From Metarhizium brunneum (taxonomy: Eukaryota > Ascomycota > Sordariomycetes > Hypocreales > Clavicipitaceae), in contig NC_089422.1 of NCBI RefSeq assembly GCF_013426205.1, forward strand, positions 8,831,001-8,895,000: DNA of 64,000 nt, read 5' to 3'. Shown piece after piece: positions 10,820 through 21,051 of this stretch. The notes below the pieces were generated by a model. The model searched no databases. It was not told where the DNA came from and was given only the letters and a program-made list of their open reading frames with translations. How positions within the stretch are numbered: position 1 is the first letter of the stretch; each line of letters begins with the position of its first letter. The translations under genes were made by a program, and so were the position numbers.

Positions 10820-13402
10820 CGTGACACGGCACCGCCTTCGCTCAAAAGCTAGGCGGGCAAAGGGGGCAGTCGATGAAAATATCAGACCTCAACGGCGGAA
10901 ATATCTCCTCGTTTCTCTAGTAGCCTAGGACGGCTCCTGGATACTAGTTTCACCTAGCTGCTATTGGATTCCCAGATGTTAGCACATCGATGCACTGTGT
11001 TTACCGGGCGTGTATTGCAGTATGGAATACCATTCAGCGCCCGGATTCCGAACTGCGCTGGCCACAGAGAGTGTGAGAGCTCGAAAACTTTATATTCCAA
11101 AGTGAATATACACGCTCAAGTTTGCTGTAGGATAAATCTGGAGGAAATTTTATGTAGAAAGTTGCCCCTCGTAGACGGAAATGATCAAAAGGACCTCTGG
11201 CCTCGATGCCCAAGAACAGCCACCCATCAGGCAGCAAAAATGACAAGAAAAAAGCCTCATGAGATGTGGGCTGGCACAAGTGTCTAAAAATACCCCTTGT
11301 TTTAGGAACAAGGCTTGGAAAGGTCACACGGTACGACGTACAGAGGGGCTAGAACTTACACAACAGGCCTAGCCACAGCCTCTCTCTTCCCTCCTCCCTC
11401 CTCCCATCTCAAGTCATAATTTACGAGTTGGAACGCCTTTAGAGCCTGTTGCTATTGATTTTCATGCAGACTTTCCTTGAATAGTTACTATGCTCTTGGC
11501 CACATTTTGATCCAACACTACTCCGTACCGATGAAGTGTCATCCTGCGGATGCATTGGTATTAGTCTTTGTCCATGGTCGGACCGGCCCGGAAGACCCAC
11601 CGGCCGGCCCGAGCCGTGTACGTGGACAAATGTGGGGTTGGTGCAAGTTGGACAGGTTTTCTTGTGCTCTCGCCACCGAGCCTGTACTATGCAAGCCGGA
11701 CACGCGCGACATGGTGTGCAACCTTTATGCCCCTGGCTAGAAGCTGGTGTAAATGTTTTGTGGGGAGGTTATCTTCAAGAAGTCAGCTTCCTAAATACGT
11801 TTTCTCCGCACTATTCTCTACATTAATACCAGCATGGTAGAGTAGGGAAAAAAATGTAATCAAGGGAATGAAAGTTTTTGCCTATTTCAGGATTGAGGTT
11901 CCAACTCTCACCTTGCTGGTGAGGTCTTGGGCTCGTCGTGATGAAGGGGAGGGAGCCAGAAGCCGTGAAACCCCCAATATCACTGACGTGGAGCGTGAAC
12001 GGCGCGGTGTGACACGAAACGGTCCTATATTTGAAGTTGAAATGCGACAAGTCATAGAAATCTAACAAAGTTGACTTGGCTCCGTAAAGCAAATGTATGG
12101 TGGTGAGTGGCAAGATGGTACGACCCAGTGTTGGGCAGAAATTGTACCATGTTTTCCTTCGTTGTTTTGGAACGGCCATGTTGAGGTCCTAATGATTGCC
12201 AGAACTAGCAGCTGTCGTGGGAATTTCTTAGCGCCTGTCAACTTTATATTCACTTCTAGCTGTGATTTTGAGACGCGCCAGCGGGGCTTGTGCGCCTGTC
12301 TCGTTTTCGAGCATTTAATCCGAGTTCCAGCGTTGGCATTGTCGCTCTACATGTGCTAAGTGTCCATTGACCATGAGGGTCGGACTCGGTCTTCATACAC
12401 TTACCTTTTTCCACTTTCGGCGACTTCGTCGCAAGTGTGTTTGTTCATGGCCAATCCTACGGGCAGGGCGGTCAAATGCAATGTCACCATCTGCGCCCAA
12501 GGTAGTCTTGAATTCTTACTTGTCCCGTTCTACGACCACAGCGTTTCATTCGGCCCTTCACGGCCAATCGAAGAATGCCAACTCTCAAAGAGGTTCACGT
12601 GTCGCAGTCGACATGCATAATCCGACAGATTCCGTCAGAACGCCTTGGAAAACCCAATAAAAGACATTTTACATGGCAAGAATTGGCAGGACTCAAGCTT
12701 ATATTGCATCACCAAGTACGTGCGTAATCTACAACCACTTAATTGACTTGAGTCACGGTTCTATTTGAAGATGCAAAATGGCGGGTAATCGCAATGACTG
12801 AGGCCAGAAAGAGAGCCAAGATGTGCATACTTTTAAGCTGGATATCGGGGAAATTCGGCCAAGGGCCGCTATTTCTGTGTCTTTTTGCTCCATGGCTCAG
12901 TGGCTGAGCCTGATAACTACTCTGGCAGTTTATACAAGGCCGTCTTGTTTGCAGTTGCTAAACAATAGATGTTTTGGCAGAGGTGCTCCGGCGTCAAATG
13001 TCAGGTACCTCTCTGATATATAGATGTCGAAGCTGTAGCCAGTCAAGGTTTGATCAACTGTCATTTTGACTACAGCTCCACATCTTGTGTGTCTGCTTTG
13101 CGGGTATTCATAAGCAAATTTTCCCGATTTCCTGAGAGGTTTCTGTGCCTATATAAAACCACCAGTATTAGCATGACCAAATACCTTAAGAAGTGCGCAT
13201 TTCTCGTGAGCAGGGAACAACTTCACGGATATCATCATCTCTAGTTAAAGAAAAACGAGAGTAAGTATAATCCACTATTGAGATCCCATCCCCATGTAAC
13301 TGGCCTCGACAGACTAGTCGGTTTGCAAATAGAAATATGGAAACATCAGTTTGATTGTATCACTTAGCCATTGATACCTCTCCATCGCATACAGACAGCC
13401 AA
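10820..13402. other. 2.6-kb intergenic region, no gene supported
   Basis: No ORF here has a recognisable motif, codon pattern or chain of splice sites that I could follow. The first few hundred bases must include the NLR promoter. Confidence 0.5.
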
Positions 13403-15055
13403 CTAGTTTGGCATGTCGACATCAGCTGCTAGCAGGCCCCCTTCTGTTCTAAACATGCCGGGCTCGGCATGAGTCTCATCATATAACCAATACAGCCGGT
13501 CAATAGCGCCGTCCTGACTCGTCGATCCAAATCTAATCCTGTAAGATTCCACAGGACGCGTCTGAAATCTCCCACGCCTCGCAGGCACGTCATGAGGTTC
13601 ATTCCACACAAAAACATCGTGGTGAAGATGTCGAAGACAATAAGTCTCGCTAGGCATGCCTTGAAAACACATACTCAACGTTTCGTCACTCTCGACGGTA
13701 ACGTCTATGCGGAAGCTCTTGGATTCATGCCAGAATCTGCCTACATACTCCTTCAATGGCCGAGGATTTGTCCCCCTTTCCCGCGATCGCTGTAGCTCCT
13801 CCTCAACCTCATCAGCGAGCTTTACACCTCTAGCCGCCGATACTGTCGCCAGCTGCACAAAATCAATATCGCACTGTGGCAATCCCGAGAGGATAGTTTG
13901 CACCAGCATCTGCGGCACCCAGTCGCAGGCATCACACAGGGCGGATGAATTCTGCAACGCAAATACAGCCGTCTCGGTCTCGGGAAGCAGGTACACGGCC
14001 GACGTGAATCCCTGCATGCTTCCTCCGTGATAAACCACCAGTCGAGACGGGAGCCCACGGCCAATCACAGGCATAGCGGGGACAAGATGCTTGTTATAGT
14101 TGAAGGACCCAAGAGGTGATGGGAGTTGTGTGCGAGCCCATGCTAGTGCGTAGGATGTTTCGCGCATGGAGTGCACGGGAAGCTGATTATGCGGACTCCA
14201 GATTGTAGACAGCTGCTTAAAGGGCGAGCCGGGCGTGCTCGTACGCTGGTGGTTGAACTGGTCATTTGCGGCATGCATTAGATTTTTGTAGAAGCGCGCA
14301 AGATCATTCGTACAACTGCGCACTCCTCCCGAGGCAGCCATGATAGTCTTGTCGGAGATGGTGGGAACAGGAACCTCGACTGGTGTGCCGTCTTTGAGAG
14401 GAAAGTAAGCCTTGGCTGCGTTGGGATCTTTTGAAAATTCGTCATTAAGAGAAGTGCGCGTCATGCCTAGCGGTCCAAAGATCTTTTCTTGGAGATTAGC
14501 GCCGAGAATTTTGCCAGTTGACTCTTCGATAATTCGCCCAACCGTCTCGAATGCAAAATTGGAATAGAGAAAGTCGGCGCGGAAAGCTCGGACTGTTGGC
14601 TGAGAGATCCATGCATCGAGCGCCTCGGACTTGGACAGGAGGATGTTGCCGGCACACTGCAACCAAAGGGCATCCGCTTGAGCCATGCCGATTCTATGGG
14701 ACATTAGATCAACCAGAGTGATTTCACTTCCTCTGCCGTCAAATGCGTGGGCTAGCTCTGGCAAGATGTGAGATACTGGCGCCTTCCAGTCGAGAGTTCC
14801 ATCTTGTACCAAGATGCCTACCAGAGCCGAGACCATCGCTTTCGTCATTGATCCAATAAAGTAAATTGTGTCTCCATCTGGGAGCTTTCCATCTTTCACG
14901 CTGGCATGTCCAACGTGGTGGGAGTAGACTTCAGTCCCGCGGTGAAGGACACTGATTGAGAGCCCTGGAGCGCCGGCAATGCGGCATATTTTCGATATGA
15001 GGGCTTCTTGGGCTTCTAGATTGTGCCTCAGCTTCATCCCACTGTCGTGCTCCAT
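13403..15055 (-). CDS. Beta-lactamase/transpeptidase-fold serine hydrolase
   Basis: Single exon, 550 aa, ATG at 15055. The class C beta-lactamase/DD-peptidase signature is complete: nucleophile motif S69-M-T-K72 in FIGSMTKAMV, Y164-S-N in DFLYSNFAFE, and H343-G-G in the third-box position (VVYHGGSMQGF). An N-terminal PGLSISVLHRG strand and a C-terminal lipocalin-like beta extension (about 440-540) complete the usual fungal architecture. No signal peptide is visible, so it is probably cytosolic. Relatives include esterases, acyltransferases such as LovD, and proteins in polyketide clusters, so the substrate cannot be named. It lies on the same strand as the APH-fold and SDR genes upstream of it, but with separate promoters. 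Confidence 0.85.
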   Translation of the reverse strand: MEHDSGMKLRHNLEAQEALISKICRIAGAPGLSISVLHRGTEVYSHHVGHASVKDGKLPDGDTIYFIGSMTKAMVSALVGILVQDGTLDWKAPVSHILPELAHAFDGRGSEITLVDLMSHRIGMAQADALWLQCAGNILLSKSEALDAWISQPTVRAFRADFLYSNFAFETVGRIIEESTGKILGANLQEKIFGPLGMTRTSLNDEFSKDPNAAKAYFPLKDGTPVEVPVPTISDKTIMAASGGVRSCTNDLARFYKNLMHAANDQFNHQRTSTPGSPFKQLSTIWSPHNQLPVHSMRETSYALAWARTQLPSPLGSFNYNKHLVPAMPVIGRGLPSRLVVYHGGSMQGFTSAVYLLPETETAVFALQNSSALCDACDWVPQMLVQTILSGLPQCDIDFVQLATVSAARGVKLADEVEEELQRSRERGTNPRPLKEYVGRFWHESKSFRIDVTVESDETLSMCFQGMPSETYCLRHLHHDVFVWNEPHDVPARRGRFQTRPVESYRIRFGSTSQDGAIDRLYWLYDETHAEPGMFRTEGGLLAADVDMPN

Positions 15056-15381
15056 TGTCGGTTGTGGAATTCGATATGACGAAGTTAATGTTGAAGGGGA
15101 ACGGATGGGATGGATTGCAAAATATTGAGTGATTCACAATGTTGAGAGGTCAGCGGGAAGAGGAAGACAAACTATACGACTGCTCTTTTTTTTCCCATTT
15201 GCTTACCCCAGACGTTGTGTGAAGCAATGTGCAATCCTGCCCTGGCTGGACAAAGAGAGCACTGACCGGTTGTCCCGCCCGTAGTCGGCCAATGGTATCA
15301 ATTGATGCCATTCAATGTTCTCTGGACAATGTTCGCTAGTGGCTTAAAAAGAGAATAAGTATTCTCGTCAAAGGGTCGTAA
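15056..15381. other. Promoter region of the serine hydrolase gene
   Basis: 326 bp between two same-strand genes. It contains a T-run on the plus strand near 15187 and nothing else that I can call. Confidence 0.4.
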
Positions 15382-16345
15382 CTAAGAATCTTGCCATCTA
15401 GATATAGCTGTGTACGCTACTAGTTCATCGTGATACAGCTTTGGGAAAATGTCCTTTGCGTATTGTTTCCAGTCCGTAGTAGCAGGACGCTGGAAGAACT
15501 TAACATAGTCCCAGTATTCAGGATACCATCCACCGTCCTCCCAGTCTACCAGTCCCGTGATCTTCCCGTCCTGAACCAAGATGTTTCTGGGAGCGAGGTC
15601 GCAGTGCGAGAGGACGATACGGTGGTCGGTTCGCAAGTGCAGGGAAAGCGCCTCTCGGACCGCTTCGGGCGTAATTTTAAACAGACTGGACAGCAGAAAA
15701 CCATTGAACATTTCCTCGTCGCGACAAGGAGGGTGATGGTAGGTATTGAGAACTCTAGTATCCCGGATTTCCGTGCCATCACAAGCACCGATAAGCTCAC
15801 AGGGCGGGGCAATCGATCTCATCTGCTCCAGAATCTCGCGAAGCTGGCGGCATACGTCTTTCTTTTCCTCTACCGACATGGCCGGCCACAGCTTGTCAAG
15901 GGACTCGCCTTGAACATAATCCATGTGGATCTCGCTTTTGCCGTCGGGAAATGTCTTGGCCCGGTGGACAAGGGGAACTGGGAGGCCTGCCATCCTGGCC
16001 ACTCTCATTGCCTCGGCCTCGCCAAGGGCTAGACGCTTCCCCGACTTTACGACAACGCCGTCAGAACGGTGGACGACCTTGCGATGGAACAACTGATGCA
16101 ATATCACAGCATCTAATGAGCATACTAAGTCAGCTGGCCGCAGCTATGTACCAAAACGCTCTGTGGTCGAACCAACCTGGTTCATGCTCCTCATCAGTCT
16201 CAGATTCATCAGAAGATCTTGCTTGACCATTGGCAATTCTTCTCTCTCTAAGTTTGACACGGTAAAGGGACTCGCCCGGCCGTTTGCCTCGTGAACGCGA
16301 CACGGCATGCGCCGCTATATTTGGACCGGACGTATTTTGCATCAT
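15382..16345 (-). CDS. APH-fold (aminoglycoside phosphotransferase family) small-molecule kinase
   Basis: Two exons, 16177-16345 and 15382-16112, with a 64-nt intron (GTTGGT...CATTAG); 299 aa. The first 56 residues are a basic then acidic low-complexity arm (DESETDEEHE). The kinase part starts at DAVILHQLFHRKVV. It carries the ATP-site region KSGKRLALGEAEAMR, catalytic loop H226-x-D228-x4-N233 (SHCDLAPRN) and the metal-binding D246 in LVDWED. These are the Brenner-type motifs of APH/choline-kinase-like enzymes. Fungi have many of these of unknown substrate, and resistance to aminoglycosides should not be assumed. The exon-1 start was placed at the first of two consecutive ATGs (16345). Confidence 0.8.
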
Positions 16346-17145
16346 GACTGTACGGGACACAATTAAGCGGCGTGCGAAGCAACAGGTCAGTGTTTTGAGA
16401 TGTGAGGAAACATGGCAGAGAATATAAGTGCGGCGCAGTCGCAGAAATCACAGTTGTTTAATCGAGCGCGCTCATTTCAGAAGGCCCGGTGACCCAGAGG
16501 ATGAAGCAGTCGAAACGAAATAAAAAGAGTACAAAGTAAGGCTTGCGCAGAAGGTACTTCTATTTCCACTCACCTGGATTCGATTTCAACTTATCACGTG
16601 TTGCACCGTACCTAATTGGTTTAAAAAAGCTGATAGCTTGAAACAGTCTGGTAAATAGTGGGTTCGCTGTACTAGTCTGGTAGTACTAGTGGCAACTTCT
16701 ATGTATGACGAGAGAGCTGTTATTGGTAAGATACATATATCCGCGATTCCATTAAAACATAAATATCGACATTTAATAGACCAACTACAGATCTAGGAGA
16801 CAGTAGGCTATTGGATTCAGGGCGATACCGGGAAGATTCTAAAGGAAGAGCGTCAACATTATCAATAAAGGGGTCTCTTTCAAAGTTGCAGTCTTAAGTA
16901 GTCGGCCAGAAACCTATCAAAATACAAAAATCTTGAACGTGTTCAAACTTGCAGCAACGGTAAGTGCATATATCTTTCAGCCAACACGCAATAAAGCCCT
17001 CTTGTAGTAAACTGCCACCGGCTCACTCCAACCCGTCAATTGGTCACATGTCTGCAACCCTCAAGTCTCCCAAGCAAAACACCTCCCACAGCCACATTCA
17101 ACTTCATGCCGCATATAGAAACCAAAACTCATGCCTCGTCCTCAC
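16346..17145. other. 800-bp intergenic region, no gene supported
   Basis: AT-rich between about 16600 and 16950, with no supported ORF. It separates the APH-fold gene's promoter from the SDR 3' end. Confidence 0.5.
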
Positions 17146-18050
17146 CTACTCGCCATCAGGCATGCTCACAGCCAAAGCACAAGTCGCCCCAGCATCGACC
17201 GTCAAAACCGTCCCCGTAATCCACCTCGCCTCACCACCGGCCAGAAACCGCACCGGTCCAGCACAATCCCACGCATTCCCCTCGGTCTGCAACAGACTCC
17301 TCCGCCTCCTCGCCTCCCTCACCTCTGCCGACATGCCCCCCTCGGCATCATACACCATGGGCGTATACAACATCCCTACAAAGTCAGCACAGGACTCCCC
17401 CAAGATACAAACTAAAGTAAAGTCTCACCAGGACAAACGCAATTCACCCTCACCCCATCCTTAGCATGGTGCGCCGCCATAGCCCTCGTCATATTCACCA
17501 CGGCGCCCTTACTCGTCGGATACAACAGACTCGGCGTGCCACCACGCAGGCCCGCCACCGACCCCAGATTCACAATGCTCCCGCGCACGCCGGCCTCAGG
17601 CTCATTATCCCGCATCGCCGGCACCGCATACTTAGCCATGAGCATCATGCTCGTGACATTGACCTCGAGGCCCCTCGCCCACCGCGCGGCATCCACGTCG
17701 ACCGCCGTGCCCGGGGGCCCCAGCACCCCGACGCCGTTCACCAGCACGTCCACCCGGCCAAACACGCGCAGCGCCGCGTCCACGACCCGCGCGCACTCCT
17801 CGGCCGACGACACGTCCGCCGCCACCGCCAGCGCCGACGCCCCCTCGTTCTCCGCGAGCACCAGCTCCGCCGTCCGCTGCGCGAGCGCCTCCTCGCGGTC
17901 CACGCAGACCACCTTGGCCCCGTCCTCGGCGAGCAGGAGCGCGATGGCGCGCCCGTTGCCGATCGTCTCGCCGCGGCTGCCGGCGCCCGTGACAATCGCC
18001 ACCTTGCCTTTGAGGCTGCGCGACGGGCGGGGCGGGTTGGCGGCCGACAT
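17146..18050 (-). CDS. Short-chain dehydrogenase/reductase (classical SDR)
   Basis: Two exons, 17429-18050 and 17146-17375, with a 53-nt intron (GTGAGA...TTGTAG) interrupting the conserved VCPG-M motif; 283 aa. The Rossmann glycine motif is TGAGSRGETIGNGRA (residues 21-35), a longer variant than TGxxxGIG. D50 after strand 2 (VVCVDRE) suggests NAD(H) preference. The catalytic set is S164, Y177 and K181 (SLLYPTSK), and the C-terminal WITGTVLTVDAGA strand is typical. Exon 1 is strikingly GC-rich (about 17680-18000) compared with its AT-rich surroundings. Substrate unknown. The ATG at 18050 follows a TATA-like ATATAT about 70 bp upstream. Confidence 0.88.
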
Positions 18051-18691
18051 TTGATCTTCTTGTTTTTGGAGGGAGGGGGTTGGGTTGGAAAACGTACCGA
18101 CTTTCTTTTCTTGCCAGGCAAATATATAGGCGCACGTGATTCGTGTTGTGGTGTGGTTTGGGCAAAGTATTCGAGTTTGAGGATAATATATTATAATGCT
18201 GTGCCCAATCGGTGCCTCGGCACTGGTCGGCTACCCTGGGGTTCCTGGCCGGATGCTACACTCCCTTTTGTCGGATTCAAATTTACACAACGTCCAGAGT
18301 ATTACAGATTCAGACAAGAATCCGCAACCAAGTACATAGTGCCTGGCCTCGTCGTTGAAAATAACATACGAACCAAGGCATCTTATACAACGGTCGCACA
18401 CTGCCGGTCCAAGCAAACGGCCAAGTAAATACGCTTGCAACAACACGGCAGAAGTTGGACTTCGCTGGGTATAACTCTATTACCTATGTACTTAGCTAGC
18501 TGGTACACAGAATGTCCTGATGCGCTGAGCCTTGCTGCCGTCCAACCCTTGCCCGAGTCAAATTGAAGTGTATCAGCCCTTGTGAAGGAACAGCCAGATG
18601 CCAATATAGAGATGTCTCTATATAAATACGCCACGAGCCTAAACATAAAAAACCAAAGGAAAAATACAGAAAAAGAAAAGAGTTCAACAAT
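18051..18691. other. Intergenic region between SDR promoter and Pal1 3' end
   Basis: No gene supported. A TATA-like ATATAT near 18119-18127 lies ahead of the SDR start. The stretch 18590-18690 is A-rich and probably 3' UTR of the Pal1 gene. Confidence 0.45.
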
Positions 18692-21051
18692 TCATGGGAC
18701 TGCCTCGGATGGCGTGTCCTTCTTCCGCCGTATGCTGCCAAAGCGCCGCTTAAGCCCGTCGCCCAGCTTGTTGCCGGTAGAGTGAGCTCGGCGCAAGTCC
18801 CCATCTGGGTTATTCTTGTACGTAACGCCACTGGACAAGGCCTCAGCAGAATGCTGACTGACGCTGCGCTGGTGACTTGCCGTCCACCTGGAGAATCTGT
18901 TGGTGCCAGGTGCCATCTCGAACGCATCCGCCTCGCTCAAGTGATGTCGATGGCGTCTTCCCTTCTTCAGGTCGCGCTCCAGCGTGAAGGATGATTCACC
19001 CTTGCCTTTGAGATCGTCTGGGTGGTATTGCTACCTACAACGTTAGCTTTTTACTCGCTCATCGATGTAGAAATCCGACTGACAATACCATCCCATCGCT
19101 TGTACGCGCCGCCCGCGGCATCAGGCTCTCGCATCAAATCGGCACCTTCTTCATAGTACATGATTCGGCCCCTCATGTCTGGCGCGCCGCTGGGAATGGA
19201 GGCGGTGCCTTGGAGGGGAACGTGTTTTATCAATGAATCCATGATATTCTCTCGGGGTGTGGCACGAATGGCCTCCATGTTGGAGTCTTGAACAGCCGCG
19301 ACGGGTGAGTACTTTTTGTTAAGGTTACGGCTACGCAGAGTCGCATCGTAGGGACCGCCATGGTGGTAGGCGCCACCAATTGTGTCGAGGGCGTCAATTG
19401 TGTCCGTCTCTGAGATGCGCTTGCGATGGCGATGAGGGCGCTCGGCAGCCCTTGTATCGCGTTTAATCATGTCAAGAGGACGGTGAGACATGTCTCCAGG
19501 AAATCGCTCAGCAAGTCGAGCCTCCGAGCTGGATTTACGATTGCTGTTATTCTTCTTCTTATTAGAGTCCGTAGAATTGCTGGCGTTCTGACGGATTCGA
19601 CGGGCTTTGTCAAGCTGGTTGCGCGGATACTCCGGATAGGACTGACGGCCCCACGTAGTCGATGAGGAATTGGCGGAAAGGCGGGCGTAGCGCGGTTGAC
19701 ACTGGGGTGGAGAGTGAGTGTTGTTTTTGCAAAGGGCGTTGTTGTTGTCGCCGGCGGAGCTTGTGCTGTTGCGTTGTGATGGAGACGTAGGAGGGGTGGC
19801 GGCGGAAGAAGTTGTCAAGGCAGCGGTAGAAATAGATTCAGACGACGCTCGTGTCGATTGCTGGGAGCCGTTTCGATGGCTGGAGAGGTGGGACGATTCG
19901 CTGGATTGGCGTGACTGATATGACGTCGCAAACGGGCTGGACGGAAAGACGTCGAAGCTGCGACGAGTGGGGCTGGCCGAAGATGGAGGGGTGGGATATG
20001 GTTGATGGGGCGTAGCGCTGGTCGAGGGCCAGTACGCCGGGATGCCTTGCAAGCCTTTCAAGAGCCAAGGCCTTGGCCTGTTCTCCTTCTTCTTTGCCGC
20101 AGGGGAAGGCGGTGGTGATGCAGCAGACGTAGCAGACGCAGCAGAGGTCGCAGCGGCAGTCTGGGCCTCGAGCCTCTCCTTGGCCGCAGTGATGTATGGG
20201 TTGACGTGGGAGCTGCCAAGGCCGGTCTCTTGGTTGGGTTCAGGCGCAGTCAAGGGTTCCAGAAGGTATTTATGGGCCTGTCGTCGTCGCTATCGTTAGC
20301 ATATACGGGCAAGGGTGGAGGAGAAAGTTGGCAAAGATGGCAGTGTGATGCACAATGACAGAAAAGAAGACTTTAAATGAAAGTGAGCTGATGAAGACAA
20401 GGACATGTCAAGTCTGGCGTGCCCAGTCCGCGATTGGACGTGTACGTAAGCGAGCATTGCTTTTGGAAGTAACAATCATGGCAAGTGCGATGACGGACAC
20501 GTCGACACATGCTTGCCAAGGACCCCCCCCACCGAGCAACGCTTCCGTCGTTTCGTCCCGTCAAGACTGTTTCTCGTCTGTCTGTTTCGCTGGTGACGTA
20601 ACCCGGCGGGCAGGGTCCATCCGTCCATCGGTTCCATGTGGCAGATCCATGATGCATGATGCATCAACCCTTGGGACGTTGACTAATCCCGGTCTCGGCG
20701 CCATGGCTTAGCACTGATGACGACCACGGCCTGCATCATCATCGCAAACCCGGGTGGGTTACGGTCAGCGACGCGACGCGCCAACTTGGAGACTGCACAC
20801 ACCAGCCATGTCTGCCAGACAGCATCTCTCGGACTGCCGACGCTCTCTCTGCGGCACTTGCCACCGACCCAGGGCCGGCATGTCCCCATATCCCCAGCGG
20901 TAGGCCCTCCTGTGAGCAACCGACGACGACGAAATGAACTCGACCTTACCCATTGCTTGTCATAGGACGGCCCGTACTCGTCCGCATCCTTGCGCGCCCT
21001 GGAAGCTCCTTCTTTCCTGCCCCCTTTACGGAGCAGGGTCTCGATACCCAT
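18692..21051 (-). CDS. PAL1: Pal1 family cell-morphology protein
   Basis: Three exons: 20950-21051, 19084-20277 and 18692-19030; 544 aa. The first intron is 672 nt, unusually long here; it splices DKQW to AHKYLLEPLTAPEP, which matches the Pal1 N-terminal pattern. The second intron is 53 nt (GTCAGT...GTAG with CTAAC branch site). A long Ser/Pro/Thr-rich disordered region precedes the Pal1 signature around IDALDTIGGAYHHGGPYDA. Further on come YYEEGADLMREP, RWDGI|QYHPDDLKGKG and a basic C-terminus (RRFGSIRRKKD). Pal1 proteins localise to cortical growth and endocytic sites and support cylindrical growth. The start at 21051 is the first ATG in a frame open further upstream, so a longer N-terminus is possible. 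Confidence 0.82.

Noticed and set aside
10964..13244. Several 60-110 codon ORFs in the gap between NLR and serine hydrolase
   Set aside because: None has a signal peptide, domain motif or consistent splice chain; frames on both strands are equally open.
17466..18428. 320-codon plus-strand ORF opposite the SDR gene
   Set aside because: His/Arg-rich antisense shadow of a GC-rich coding exon.
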